A DNA stretch of 64,000 nt from Opitutaceae bacterium (GCA_027490995.1 JAIXWY010000011.1:930001-994000), one strand, 5' to 3'. Counted from the first letter of the stretch, positions 18,758-28,089 are shown. The notes: generated by a model not told the origin, from the letters alone. Numbers and translations: made by a program.

Positions 18758-20029
18758 TTAGCTTAGATCGCGCAGACTGCCAAAGTCGGCCTCAAACAGG
18801 CGGCGGTAGGTGCGAACGATCATTCCGTCCGTCAGGCCGGCCAGCCAGTCGCAGATCCGCCGCGCCTTCTCGGCCTCGGTGCCTGCGGCGTGGATGAGCC
18901 GATCCACCCGGGGCGGAAGGATGCGGACCACCCGACCCTTGCACTCCACGTGATTCCGCCAAGCCGATTCCCAGAGATCGAAAAGCACCTTTCGGGCCTT
19001 GTGCTCCATCTGCTGGAGTTGCGGGCTCTCGAAGATGATGTCGTTGGCCAGTTGCTTGTAAAACGCTGCTTCCCGCTGCACCTCGGCACCCACCACCAGC
19101 TCGAATCGGTAGCGCTGGGTCGCTGCGCTCATGAAGTTCTGCCGCGGACGCAGTCGGCAGGCCGTGATGAAGGTTCCGATCTTCTGCGAGAACACCGCCT
19201 CCAGCCGATCCGCGCGCACGGCGAGGAAGAGTCGATCCAGCCACGCCAGACGCTCCGCATCCAGCGCCTGCGCTGAGGCCCAGCGCTCCATGCGGTCAAG
19301 CGTGAGAAACCCTGCCTTCACGCCATCCACCACGTCGTTCAGCGAATAGGCGGCGTCATCCGCCCAGTCCATGATCTGGCACTCGACGCTCTTGAACAGA
19401 TTCAATCCCTCTCCTTCTCGCAAAGCCTCCGGGATCGCGGCGCCGTCAAAGACGAATCCACGCTGCGGCTCTTGGGAATCGTAGAGAAAGTGATTGCTCG
19501 GAGGCGACGTGTATTCACTGAGCAACTTCTTGTACTTTAGAACTCCATCCAGCAACGCACGCGTCGGCTGCATGCCGCGGGTGCCCTCCTCGTTTTGGTA
19601 AATGGTCTCGGTCAGGAGATGCAGAGTCTGGGCATTACCCTCAAAACCGCCCCACGGAAGCATGAGCTCTTGCAGCGTGCGCTCGCCGGAATGACCGAAG
19701 GGGGGATGGCCGAGATCATGCGCAAGGCAGATTGCCTCCACCAGCTCCGGGTCGATGAAGAAATCGGGCGCCAGCGGCTCTCCGCGGGAAAGCAGGAAGT
19801 GGCAGATCGACCGGCCGATCTGCGCCACCTCCATCGAATGCGTGAGCCGGGTCCGATAGAAGTCGTACTCTCCCGAGAGGAAAACCTGGGTCTTCGACTG
19901 CAGCTTCCGGAACGCGTGCGCGTGAATGATCCGGTCGCGGTCAATCTGGAACAGCGACCGGTAATCGGGGCGCCGCGGCGACTCCCACGTCGCCTGATCG
20001 AAGTCGGAATAAAAGCGATTGGTCAACAT
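18758..20029 (-). CDS. dgt: Deoxyguanosinetriphosphate triphosphohydrolase-like protein
   Basis: About 423 residues from the ATG giving MLTNRFYSDFDQ; an upstream in-frame start adds ten residues without similarity. HD motifs are RLTHSMEVAQIGRSICH and CLAHDLGHPPFGHSGE, followed by ECQIMDWADDAAYSLNDV, all characteristic of the dGTPase group. It removes triphosphate from dNTPs. The type is the shorter 'dGTPase-like' group rather than the 505-residue E. coli Dgt, so substrate range may be broader than dGTP. Confidence 0.9.
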   Translation of the reverse strand: MLTNRFYSDFDQATWESPRRPDYRSLFQIDRDRIIHAHAFRKLQSKTQVFLSGEYDFYRTRLTHSMEVAQIGRSICHFLLSRGEPLAPDFFIDPELVEAICLAHDLGHPPFGHSGERTLQELMLPWGGFEGNAQTLHLLTETIYQNEEGTRGMQPTRALLDGVLKYKKLLSEYTSPPSNHFLYDSQEPQRGFVFDGAAIPEALREGEGLNLFKSVECQIMDWADDAAYSLNDVVDGVKAGFLTLDRMERWASAQALDAERLAWLDRLFLAVRADRLEAVFSQKIGTFITACRLRPRQNFMSAATQRYRFELVVGAEVQREAAFYKQLANDIIFESPQLQQMEHKARKVLFDLWESAWRNHVECKGRVVRILPPRVDRLIHAAGTEAEKARRICDWLAGLTDGMIVRTYRRLFEADFGSLRDLS

Positions 20030-20155
20030 GCACCGCCCAAAGGGCGAGCCTGAGCGCACGCCGGAAGCGCCCTGAAGGCAACGCTGATCCAGCTCGGTCG
20101 ACCGCCACGATTTTCCTCGGCAGCCGCGCCACGCTGTCGTTTGTTACCCTCCACC

Positions 20156-20470
20156 ATGCACACTCCCGTCGATGTCCAGATCATCGGCCACGAGGTCGCA
20201 ATCCGCTGGAGCGACGGCGCCGAGACGTTTTTTCCCGCGGACCGCCTCCGCGCCGCCTCGCCGAGCGCGGAGACACAGGGGGAACGCGATATCTTCGGTC
20301 GCCAGTACGGCGGGGACGGCCCCCGCCACTTCGAGGGCGTGTCCGTGCAGGCGTGGGACCGGGTTGGCAATTACGCGCTCCGTTTCGGGTTTAGCGACGG
20401 ACATCAAACCGGTCTGTACACGTACGATTACCTCCGCGCCCTCGCGGCGCGCCTGCCCAACGCCTCCTGA
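20156..20470 (+). CDS. DUF971 family protein
   Basis: About 104 residues. DUF971 corresponds to the N-terminal domain of gamma-butyrobetaine hydroxylase-like proteins: IRWSDGAETFFPADRLRAASP near the start and VGNYALRFGFSDGHQTGLYTYDYLR near the end. Stand-alone DUF971 proteins are small and possibly metal-binding; their role is unsettled, though some lie near Fe-S assembly genes. Start chosen at MHTPVDVQ because the residues before it are not conserved. Lies 31 bp upstream of hisI. Confidence 0.85.
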   Translation: MHTPVDVQIIGHEVAIRWSDGAETFFPADRLRAASPSAETQGERDIFGRQYGGDGPRHFEGVSVQAWDRVGNYALRFGFSDGHQTGLYTYDYLRALAARLPNAS

Positions 20471-20501
20471 GCGACCTCCGCTCACCTCGACTTCTTCCGC
20501 C

Positions 20502-20963
20502 ATGCCGTTTCCCACCCGCACCACCACGCCCGAAATCGAGCTCGGGAGCACGTTCCAGCCGAAGTTCGGCGCCGACGGGTTGATCCCGTGCATCACCCAG
20601 GACGCCGCCACCGGCGAGGTCCTAATGTTTGCCTTCATGAACGCGGAATCACTCGAGCACACCCTCCGTACCCGCAAGGCCACGTACTGGAGCCGCTCGC
20701 GAAGCAAGCTCTGGATCAAGGGAGAGGAGTCCGGAAACGTGCAGCGCGTGCAGGACCTGCGCACCGACTGCGACCAAGATGTGATCCTGCTCTCCGTCAC
20801 GCAGGAAGGACCCGCCAACGCCTCGTGCCACAACGGCTTCAAGAGCTGCTTTTACCGGAAGCTCCGGGACGTAGACGCCGCCGCCAACCAAGGCGACTTC
20901 AGTCTGGAAACGACTGCGAAACCGCTCTTCGACCCAGCTCTGGTCTACAAGCGGAAAACCTGA
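20502..20963 (+). CDS. hisI: Phosphoribosyl-AMP cyclohydrolase
   Basis: 153 residues from ATG at 20502. The ORF is open further upstream, but that part overlaps the DUF971 gene in another frame and has no similarity. Zinc and magnesium ligand segments DLRTDCDQDVILL and CHNGFKSCFYRKL are intact, as is TRKATYWSRSRSKLWIKGEESGN. It opens the purine ring of PR-AMP in the third step of histidine synthesis. No HisE domain is attached and no other his genes lie nearby. Confidence 0.95.
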   Translation: MPFPTRTTTPEIELGSTFQPKFGADGLIPCITQDAATGEVLMFAFMNAESLEHTLRTRKATYWSRSRSKLWIKGEESGNVQRVQDLRTDCDQDVILLSVTQEGPANASCHNGFKSCFYRKLRDVDAAANQGDFSLETTAKPLFDPALVYKRKT

Positions 20964-20985
20964 TCCTCCGGCAGACAGGGCACGC

Positions 20986-21777
20986 TCAACCCGTCGAACC
21001 GGGAGCCAGCCCCCGCTCGCTCGCCGCCGCAAAATCGAGGACGCGGCGGAACTCGGCGGTCGCCGCCTGTTCCGAACCCGAGAGTTTCTCCAGCGCCTGA
21101 GAACGATTCAGCCCATCCCGGAAGAGCACGCGGTGGAGCTGCTTGACCCGCTCAATCTGCTCGGGCGCGAAACCGCGGCGCTCGAGTCCGACCTTGTTGA
21201 TCGAGCGGATAACCGCCGGCTGGCCGTCCGCGATCATGAAGGGAACCACGTCCTGAACCACTTTGGCGAACGCGCTGATCATCGCGTACGCACCGATCCG
21301 GCAAAACTGGTGCACCCCTGCCGCGCCTCCGATGGTCACGTGGTCCTCAACTCGCACATGGCCCGCCAGGAGGATCCCGTTGCTCATCACGATATGATTG
21401 CCGAGCACGCAGTCGTGCGCGACGTGGCAGTTCGCGAGCAGCGTGTTGTCGTCGCCGAGGACGGTGAACTCCCCATCGCGCGTCGCCGCGTGGACCGTGA
21501 CGTACTCGCGGAACACGTTGCGGGCCCCGATGCGAACACCCGGACGTCCCCCTTGGAACTTCAGATCCTGCGTCTTCGCTCCGAGGTTCGCGTAAGGAAA
21601 CACCTCACACCCCTCCCCGAGGCTGGTCCACCCCTCAACCGAGGAATGGTGATGCAGCCGGGTGCGATCGCCCAGCACGACCTCGCCGCCGACGTACACG
21701 AATGGGCCGATTTCCACGTCGGTTCCCAGTTGGGCGCCCGACTCCACGACGGCGCTCGGATGAATCCGCGTGGCCAT
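20986..21777 (-). CDS. lpxA: UDP-N-acetylglucosamine acyltransferase
   Basis: About 263 residues from ATG at 21777, two bases after the TGA of the upstream lpxC-fabZ gene, so translation is coupled; a TTG two codons earlier overlaps that stop. The protein opens with hexapeptide repeats (IHPSAVVESGAQLG) and holds VTVHAATRDGE and NCHVAHDCVLGNHIVMSN, where the catalytic His is expected. It adds the first 3-hydroxyacyl chain to UDP-GlcNAc in lipid A synthesis. Adjacency to LpxC and FabZ is the classical lipid A arrangement. Confidence 0.95.
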   Translation of the reverse strand: MATRIHPSAVVESGAQLGTDVEIGPFVYVGGEVVLGDRTRLHHHSSVEGWTSLGEGCEVFPYANLGAKTQDLKFQGGRPGVRIGARNVFREYVTVHAATRDGEFTVLGDDNTLLANCHVAHDCVLGNHIVMSNGILLAGHVRVEDHVTIGGAAGVHQFCRIGAYAMISAFAKVVQDVVPFMIADGQPAVIRSINKVGLERRGFAPEQIERVKQLHRVLFRDGLNRSQALEKLSGSEQAATAEFRRVLDFAAASERGLAPGSTG

Positions 21778-21779
21778 GC

Positions 21780-23123
21780 TCAACCGACCTCCGCCTCGTC
21801 AACAATCGCGAACATCAGGTCGGCGGACGATACCACCGCTCCGTCGACGGTACACACCACCTCGGCCGAGGCGAGTTTGGTGCCCCGTGTCTTCGTGAGC
21901 TTGGCCGTGACCACCAAGCGATCACCCGGCCGCACCGGCTTGCGGAACTTCACTTTGTCCGCGCTCATGAACAGCGACGTCTTTCCCTCCAGGGAGCCGC
22001 GCCGTAGCATCAAGAGACCGGCTGCTTGAGCCATCGATTCAAGCTGCAGCACCCCGGGCATCACCGGATTGCCGGGGAAGTGTCCCTGAAAGAAGGGTTC
22101 GTTGATGGTGACGTTCTTGATCGCCGTCAGTTCGTCCTCGCCGCGGAACTCGGTCACGCGATCGATCATGAGGAACGGATAGCGATGCGGGAGCATGTCC
22201 AGTACCCGGCGAATATCGAGGGAGGTCTCATGCGCCTGGACCATCGCCTTCGCTTCGGCGGTTGCGGACGCCTTCTTGCCCCCGCGCTTCGCCGCCTCGG
22301 TACGACGATCGAACAACGCCTTGGTCAGCTCCGCGTTGAGCTGGTGCCCCGGACACGTCGCGACGATATGCGCCTTGAGCGGCATGCCCAACAGCACGAT
22401 GTCCCCGATGATATCGAGCATCTTGTGCCGGACGAACTCATCGCGGAACCGCAGCGGCTCCTTGGAGAGGATATTCCCGCCCTTGATCACCACCGCCGAG
22501 TCCAGACTCCCGCCGCGGATCTTACCAAGCTTCAGCAACTCCTCGATGTCCTCGTAGATCGTGAACGTACGCGAAGGCGCAATCTGCGAAATGTACGTCT
22601 CCGGATCGATCGTCAGAGACAAATGCTGGGTATGGTAACCGCGATCGTCGGTGGACGTGCAGGTGATCTTCAAGCCATCGTAAGGGAGCGCGATGATGGA
22701 GCGGTTCCCCTTCATCACCGACACGGGGGCATCCAGCTCATAGTAGACCCGCTCTTTGTCCTGCTCCACCGGACCCGCCTCTTGGATCAGAGTCACAAAC
22801 GGGCGCGCCGAACCATCCATGATAGGCGGCTCCGACGCGTCCATCTCGATCACGGCGTTGTCGATGCCGCATCCATGCAGTGCACTGAGCACGTGCTCGA
22901 CCAGGTGAACCTTCGCATGTCCCTCTTGGACAGTGGTGTTGCGCACTAAGTCGCCCACCGATTCGATGCGCGGATGGATCTCGGGCTGACCGTTGAGATC
23001 GAGACGCTTAAAGACGAGCCCGTGATTGGCGGGGGCGGGCTTGAACGTCAACTGGACGGGGTTTCCGGTGTGCAGGCCGGTTCCCTTGATCGAGACGGCG
23101 CGCGCCAAGGTGCGTTGCTTCAT
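21780..23123 (-). CDS. Bifunctional LpxC deacetylase / FabZ dehydratase fusion
   Basis: 447 residues. Residues about 1-290 are LpxC (UDP-3-O-acyl-GlcNAc deacetylase): [14 protein letters not shown], the zinc-site [30 protein letters not shown], and a second His site [17 protein letters not shown]. After a Lys/Ala-rich linker ([15 protein letters not shown]) comes FabZ (about 300-447) with [16 protein letters not shown] and [22 protein letters not shown]. FabZ dehydrates 3-hydroxyacyl-ACP, the same acyl pool LpxA uses, so the fusion couples lipid A and fatty-acid synthesis. Such fusions are known in Bacteroidetes and in the PVC group. Confidence 0.95.
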   Translation of the reverse strand: MKQRTLARAVSIKGTGLHTGNPVQLTFKPAPANHGLVFKRLDLNGQPEIHPRIESVGDLVRNTTVQEGHAKVHLVEHVLSALHGCGIDNAVIEMDASEPPIMDGSARPFVTLIQEAGPVEQDKERVYYELDAPVSVMKGNRSIIALPYDGLKITCTSTDDRGYHTQHLSLTIDPETYISQIAPSRTFTIYEDIEELLKLGKIRGGSLDSAVVIKGGNILSKEPLRFRDEFVRHKMLDIIGDIVLLGMPLKAHIVATCPGHQLNAELTKALFDRRTEAAKRGGKKASATAEAKAMVQAHETSLDIRRVLDMLPHRYPFLMIDRVTEFRGEDELTAIKNVTINEPFFQGHFPGNPVMPGVLQLESMAQAAGLLMLRRGSLEGKTSLFMSADKVKFRKPVRPGDRLVVTAKLTKTRGTKLASAEVVCTVDGAVVSSADLMFAIVDEAEVG

Positions 23124-23193
23124 GGGTGAGGGCCCGACGAGTGTCCAAGCCCGGTTTCAAAAGGGCAAGCGCTTAGGCGTGTTGGTCGAATCC

Positions 23194-23221
23194 TTGACAG
23201 CCCGCCGTGGAGTTGGCTAAT
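23194..23221 (+). promoter_or_regulatory. Sigma70-type promoter candidate for efp
   Basis: A perfect TTGACA (23194-23199), a 16-base spacer and GCTAAT (23216-23221, four of six matching TATAAT) lie in the region divergent from lpxC-fabZ. Transcription would begin about 45 bases before the efp ATG at 23274. Confidence 0.5.
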
Positions 23222-23273
23222 CCAACACCCTTTCCCTCAACGATCCACCGCCCGCGCCTATCCCTTACCGTCC

Positions 23274-23831
23274 ATGCCTTCCGCCAACGACATCCGCAAA
23301 GGCCAAGTCATCAAGTTCAACGGCGAGCCGCACCTGGTGATGGAGACCCAGCACCGCACGCCAGGCAACCTCCGCGCCTTCGTGCAAATCAAGATGCGGA
23401 ATCTTCGTTACGGTAAGGCGCTGGACCAGCGCTTTGCCTCGACGGAAAGCATCGAAGTCCTGCCGACCGATCGCAAGACCCTCGAATTCAGCTACGCCGA
23501 TCGCGACTCGTTCGCCTTCATCGACCCGGAGACGTTTGACCAGATCGAGCTCACCGAGGCGACGCTGGGCGAAGTGAAAAACTACCTCACCCCGGGCGGT
23601 CGCGTAGATGTCCTCTTCGTCGACGAGAAGCCACTGTCCGTCGATCTCCCGTCCACCGTGTCGCTCAAGATCATTGAGAGCGCGGAAGGCGTGAAGGGAG
23701 ACACGGCCAGCAACGTCCAGAAGCCGGCCAAGCTCGAAACCGGTCTCGTCATTCAGGTTCCGCTTTTCATCAAGGAAGGCGAACTGGTGCGCGTCAGCAC
23801 CGTGGACGGCACCTACCTCGGACGAGCCTAA
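23274..23831 (+). CDS. efp: Translation elongation factor P
   Basis: 185 residues in three domains (KOW-like N-domain, central OB, C-terminal OB ending in VSTVDGTYLGRA). It binds between the ribosomal P and E sites and relieves stalling at polyproline. The tip loop reads HRTPGNLRAF: by alignment the residue at the place of E. coli Lys34 is Asn32, so neither the beta-lysylated Lys nor the rhamnosylated Arg is present at that position. Monocistronic, with its own promoter and a strong hairpin 33 bp after the stop. Confidence 0.96.
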   Translation: MPSANDIRKGQVIKFNGEPHLVMETQHRTPGNLRAFVQIKMRNLRYGKALDQRFASTESIEVLPTDRKTLEFSYADRDSFAFIDPETFDQIELTEATLGEVKNYLTPGGRVDVLFVDEKPLSVDLPSTVSLKIIESAEGVKGDTASNVQKPAKLETGLVIQVPLFIKEGELVRVSTVDGTYLGRA

Positions 23832-23863
23832 AGCGAAGCCTCCGTCGCCTCTTCCCGCGACGC

Positions 23864-23909
23864 CGAAACGACGAAGCCCGCGGCCTTGGCCGCGGGCTTC
23901 GTCGTTTCG
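23864..23909. terminator. Perfect 22-bp hairpin between efp and deoA-like gene
   Basis: Two perfectly complementary 22-base arms (23864-23885 and 23888-23909) flank a two-base TT spacer. It lies between the convergent ends of efp (23831) and the phosphorylase gene (23960) and can form identically on either RNA, so a bidirectional terminator is the simplest reading. There is no long T tract after either arm, so it may act with Rho or as an mRNA 3'-end stabiliser. Confidence 0.7.
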
Positions 23910-23959
23910 GTAGGTGCCGCGCGAGGCGGTCCAAAGACCGCTCGCGCCGGCGGGCGACA

Positions 23960-25303
23960 TCAAGCGACGCGCTCCACCACCAGCGGCGGCGGGGTCGGAC
24001 GCTTGGGCGCGAGCCGGTAGGCGTCCTTGAAGTAATTCAGCGCCTGCTCGAGCTTGGACTCGTCGTTATAGTGGATCATCATCAGCGGCTCACCCTGCTT
24101 GACCTGGGTGCCCACCTTGCGGATTTCGGAGACGCCGACCGAATAATCGACCTTGTCGCCCGACGCAGCGCGACCGGCACCAAGGAGATGGACTCCATGG
24201 GCGATCATCGCGGCATTGATCGTGTGGACATAACCGCGCTTCGGAGCGGGCAACTTCCGGATATGCCGTGCCTGCGGGAATTTTTCCGGATGATCGATGT
24301 AAGACGTGTCGCCACCCTGAGCCTTGACGAGCTCCTTGAGCTTCTCGAGCGCGGAACCGTCGGTGAGGTGACGCTCAACAGTTTGCTTGGCGGACAACGT
24401 GGAGCCCGCGACGCCAGCGAGGCGCACGATCTCCATGCCGAGCTTGAGCACCAGTTCCTTAATGTCCTCGGGACCACCACCCTTGAGGATCTGGATGGCT
24501 TCCTTGACCTCCAGCGCCGTGCCCACGGTGTCACCGAGTGGCTGGTTCATGTCGGTAACCAGCGCCACGCAACGCCGCTTCATCGAGCGGCCGACGCGGG
24601 TCATCGAACGGGCCAACTGCTTCGCCTGCTCCAAATCCTTGATGAACGATCCATTGCCCCACTTGACGTCGATCACGAGCCCCTCGGAGCCCTCCGCGAG
24701 CTTCTTGGACAGCACGGAGCCCGTGATCAGCGGCAGACTGGGGATCGTCCCGGTTTCTTTGCGAAGATCGTAGAGCTTCGCATCCGCCGGCGCGAGGTCA
24801 TCGGACTGGGCGATGATCGCTCCATTGATGCGCGCCAGCTGATTCACGAACTGCTCGTTGCTCAGGTGACTCTTGAACCCGGGAATCGAGGCTAGCTTGT
24901 CGAGCGTGCTGATGACATAATCATGCTCAGCACTGCACATCATTGGCACCACGACGCCTGCGGCCATCGCGAGGGGGACCAGAACAAGAGACGTCTTGTC
25001 GCCGATACCACCGGTCGCAAACTTATCGATCTTGGGCTTTGCGATCGCGGAGAGATCGATGACCTCGCCCGAGAGCATCATCTCCTCGGTCAGGTCTGCC
25101 GTCTCCTGGGCCGACATGCCCTGGAAGTAGATCGCCATGGCCAACGCCGCCAGCTGGTGCTGGGGCATTTCCCCATCGAGCGTGCTGTCAACGATATAGC
25201 GAATCTCGTCCTTGCTGAATTCGCCACCATCGCGCTTCTTTTCGATGAGAAACTCGAAAGTCGGCTTGATGAACCTACGGGGAGGAATGTTTCGCTTCGT
25301 CAT
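23960..25303 (-). CDS. Pyrimidine-nucleoside (thymidine) phosphorylase homologue, divergent
   Basis: About 447 residues from the ATG giving MTKRNIPPRRF; the longer ORF adds residues overlapping the argS upstream region. Family landmarks: GEFSKDEIRYIVDSTLDG, DLTEEMMLSGEVIDLS, FATGGIGDKTSLVLVPLAMAAG, and AKQTVERHLTDGSALEKLKELVKAQGGD. These enzymes split thymidine/uridine with phosphate. However, the normally invariant SGRGLGHTGGTLDKLE signature is replaced by CSAEHDYVISTLDKLA, losing the Arg that contacts the pyrimidine base, and KHSTGGVGD is KFATGGIGD. The substrate may therefore differ from thymidine. Confidence 0.82.
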   Translation of the reverse strand: MTKRNIPPRRFIKPTFEFLIEKKRDGGEFSKDEIRYIVDSTLDGEMPQHQLAALAMAIYFQGMSAQETADLTEEMMLSGEVIDLSAIAKPKIDKFATGGIGDKTSLVLVPLAMAAGVVVPMMCSAEHDYVISTLDKLASIPGFKSHLSNEQFVNQLARINGAIIAQSDDLAPADAKLYDLRKETGTIPSLPLITGSVLSKKLAEGSEGLVIDVKWGNGSFIKDLEQAKQLARSMTRVGRSMKRRCVALVTDMNQPLGDTVGTALEVKEAIQILKGGGPEDIKELVLKLGMEIVRLAGVAGSTLSAKQTVERHLTDGSALEKLKELVKAQGGDTSYIDHPEKFPQARHIRKLPAPKRGYVHTINAAMIAHGVHLLGAGRAASGDKVDYSVGVSEIRKVGTQVKQGEPLMMIHYNDESKLEQALNYFKDAYRLAPKRPTPPPLVVERVA

Positions 25304-25488
25304 TGTGCGGTAAAGGCTCCGGGTAGCAGTTCCACCGAAACGGAAAAGTCTACGAGCAAACCACGCTGGCATAGGATGTCGAGCCGGAAATGCTTCCCGT
25401 CTCGGACCTTCCCCACCCGCCCGTGGGCGGACTCGGCCGGACACAAATCACGCTTGCGACAGATTCGCGGGCCGCGTGTCGTCGGAGG

Positions 25489-27246
25489 ATGCACGTCTCT
25501 TTCCAGCCTGCGGTCGATCTTTCTGCTGCGGTGGCAGCGGCTGCCCGCAAGCTCGGGTTCGCCGAGTCGGAGTTCTCTGCCGAAATCCGGACCGCCGATC
25601 CGCGGCACGGCGATTTTCAAGCGAATGGCATTCTTGCTTATGCCAAGGCCCGTAAGGCCAATCCCCGGGCGCTCGCGGAACAACTGGTGTCTGCTTTGCC
25701 CGAAGAGGTGCGGCAGATGTGCGAACCGAGCATCGCCGGTCCGGGATTCATTAACTTTCGCCTCCACCCGGGCACCCTGCTCGCATGGCTCCAGCATCAC
25801 GGCACGATCCGGCAACTGGAGGACGGTGCGGCCGGTCTACATCGCGGACAGCGTTACGTGGTCGACTTCAGTTCTCCCAACACCGCGAAGCAACTGCACG
25901 TGGGACACGTCCGCGGAATGGTCATCGGCGAAGCGATCTGCCGCATGCTCGCGTTCTGCGGAGCGACGGTGATCCGCGACAATCACATCGGCGACTGGGG
26001 CACGCAGTTCGGAAAGTTGATCTGGGGTTACAAGAATCTCCGGGACGATACCGCGCTGGCCCGGGATCCGCTCGAGGAACTGGAACGCCTCTACAAGGCA
26101 GCCGATGCGGCGACGAAAGAGAAACCGGAGACCCTCGGCGCCGCGCGCGCGGAGTTGGTCAAGTTGCAGGCCGGCGACGCCGAGAACCTTGCGCTCTGGA
26201 ACCGGATCAACGCCATCAGTTCCGGCGCCTTTGAAGAGATCTATCGCAAGCTCGATATCCGCTTCGATCACCAACTCGGGGAGAGTTTCTACAACGACAA
26301 GCTCACGCCGGTGTACGCAGAGCTCACGACGCTGGGACTCGCGACGGAATCCGAAGGTGCCCTCGTTGTCTTCCACCCGGAACACCCCCGCTTCAACACC
26401 CAGCCCTTCATCATCCGCAAGTCGGACGGCGCGGCCAACTACGCCTCGACGGACCTTGCGACGATGGCCTACCGCGTCGAACACTTCGGTGCGGAAGCAA
26501 TCGTGATCCTGACGGACGCCCGGCAGACCGATCACTTCGAACAACTCTGGCTCACGACGCAGAAGTGGTTCAAGGCGACCGGGCGCCGTCTGCCGCGCTT
26601 CGAACATGTTTCCTTCGGCTCGATCCTCGGCGAGGATGGCAAGGCGATCAAGACTCGCTCCGGCGATCCGATCCGCCTGAAGGCGCTCCTCGCGGAAGCC
26701 GAGGAGCGTGCGTTCGCGCTGGTCTCAGAGAAGTCTCCGGAGCTCTCCGAAGCCGAGCGCCATGAGATCGCGGCGGCCGTGGGTATCGGCGCAGTCCGAT
26801 ATGCTGACCTCTCTCAGAACCGCAGCAGCGACTACGTGTTCGCCTGGGACAAGATCCTATCGCTCGAGGGCAACACCGCCCCCTACCTCCTCTACGCGGT
26901 CGCGCGCATCCATTCGATCTTCCGCCGACACGGAGTCGACCCCACCGATGCCGCGGCCGTGGCAGCCGCCACCCCGCCCGAGTCCGAAACGGAACTCGCC
27001 CTCGCCCGCAAGCTCGTCGCTCTGGCCAGCACCCTGGACCTCACCACATCCCAGCTACGCCCGCACTTCCTCTGCACCTACCTCTACGAACTCGCTGGCG
27101 CCTACAGCGCATTCTACGCTGCCGACAAAGTGCTCGTCGATGATCCGGCGATACGCGCGCGACGCCTCCTGCTGTGCGCGCGCACGCTCCTCGTGCTTGA
27201 ATCAGGACTACGTTTGCTAGGCCTCAGGACACTCAGCCGAATGTAG
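25489..27246 (+). CDS. argS: Arginine--tRNA ligase
   Basis: About 585 residues from the ATG giving MHVSFQPAVDL; the open frame extends 33 codons upstream without similarity. Class I signature HIGH appears as KQLHVGHVRGMVIGEAI (about residues 130-146). It has the GDWGTQFGKLIWGY segment, a KMSKS-region counterpart DGKAIKTRSGDPIRLK and an all-helical anticodon domain ending GLRLLGLRTLSRM. An N-terminal Add1 domain recognises the tRNA D-loop. GGAGG abuts the ATG almost without spacer, so the exact start is less certain. Confidence 0.95.
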   Translation: MHVSFQPAVDLSAAVAAAARKLGFAESEFSAEIRTADPRHGDFQANGILAYAKARKANPRALAEQLVSALPEEVRQMCEPSIAGPGFINFRLHPGTLLAWLQHHGTIRQLEDGAAGLHRGQRYVVDFSSPNTAKQLHVGHVRGMVIGEAICRMLAFCGATVIRDNHIGDWGTQFGKLIWGYKNLRDDTALARDPLEELERLYKAADAATKEKPETLGAARAELVKLQAGDAENLALWNRINAISSGAFEEIYRKLDIRFDHQLGESFYNDKLTPVYAELTTLGLATESEGALVVFHPEHPRFNTQPFIIRKSDGAANYASTDLATMAYRVEHFGAEAIVILTDARQTDHFEQLWLTTQKWFKATGRRLPRFEHVSFGSILGEDGKAIKTRSGDPIRLKALLAEAEERAFALVSEKSPELSEAERHEIAAAVGIGAVRYADLSQNRSSDYVFAWDKILSLEGNTAPYLLYAVARIHSIFRRHGVDPTDAAAVAAATPPESETELALARKLVALASTLDLTTSQLRPHFLCTYLYELAGAYSAFYAADKVLVDDPAIRARRLLLCARTLLVLESGLRLLGLRTLSRM

Positions 27247-27318
27247 CCACTCTTCGACCGAGATTCTCCAAAAAACCGCCTTGCTCGCGGAGTCGGCATC
27301 TTCCACAGTCTCCGAGAC

Positions 27319-28071
27319 ATGGCGACGCAGGAATTCTACATCCGGGCCTCTGACGAGACTGACGCGCGCGGTCCTTTCACGCTCGACCAGCTCAGCTCCC
27401 TCGTCGAAGCCGGCCAGGTCACCCCGGAGACCCTCTACTACGATACCCTTTCTGAGCAGTGGATCCCGATCGATGCCGATCCGGAAGTGAAGGCCGCACT
27501 TTTCCCTGAAAAGAAGCGCCTCCGTATCCGCGCACGCGATGCACGACGCAATACCTCCGCCGGGGACCGCACAGCCGCACCGATCACCGTCGACGACATG
27601 CTCGCCGCGGCAGACAACCGCACGGAGGGTGCGGGGGCCAAGACTAAGCTGAGGACTCAGGTCCGCGTCGCTCGCCTCGGCCTGTGGAGCGCCGTGCTCA
27701 TGCTCTTGGCGAGTTCGGCTTCGCTGATGCTTTCGCCCCCGGCGATCATGCACATCGGGACCGGGGATCTCGCGCGCCTTTTCTCCCATCCCTTTGCCTT
27801 GCTTGGAGCCTTCGATCTCCTACTCGCCCTCTTTCTCTGCCTCCAGATGGTCTCGGTCTATCCGTTGGTGCGCGTGCGCGCTCTTCTCGGGCTTGGTTTC
27901 TTCGGGATTGTCTTCTGGTCTTACTCCGAGTCCGCGCCGATCGCGTGGATCGCTCTCGCCTCCATCGGACTTTACTTTTCGACCATCTTTATCACCGCCA
28001 TCCGTCTCGTCGTCGCTATCCTGGTCGGATTCTCCGGAGCGGCAGCCTTCGCGCATTACATGCTCGGTTAA
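27319..28071 (+). CDS. GYF_2 (DUF4339) domain membrane protein
   Basis: 250 residues. The N-terminal 60 residues form a GYF_2/DUF4339 module (EFYIRASDETDARGPFTLDQLSSLVEAG...LYYDTLSEQWIPI), a small fold thought to bind proline-rich peptides. A charged linker follows, then four hydrophobic spans from about residue 120 to the C-terminus. Such proteins are common in Verrucomicrobia and Planctomycetes but have no assigned function. It is 18 bp upstream of the YihY family gene and probably cotranscribed. Confidence 0.75.
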   Translation: MATQEFYIRASDETDARGPFTLDQLSSLVEAGQVTPETLYYDTLSEQWIPIDADPEVKAALFPEKKRLRIRARDARRNTSAGDRTAAPITVDDMLAAADNRTEGAGAKTKLRTQVRVARLGLWSAVLMLLASSASLMLSPPAIMHIGTGDLARLFSHPFALLGAFDLLLALFLCLQMVSVYPLVRVRALLGLGFFGIVFWSYSESAPIAWIALASIGLYFSTIFITAIRLVVAILVGFSGAAAFAHYMLG

Positions 28072-28089
28072 CCACCGGGCCAGAGAACC

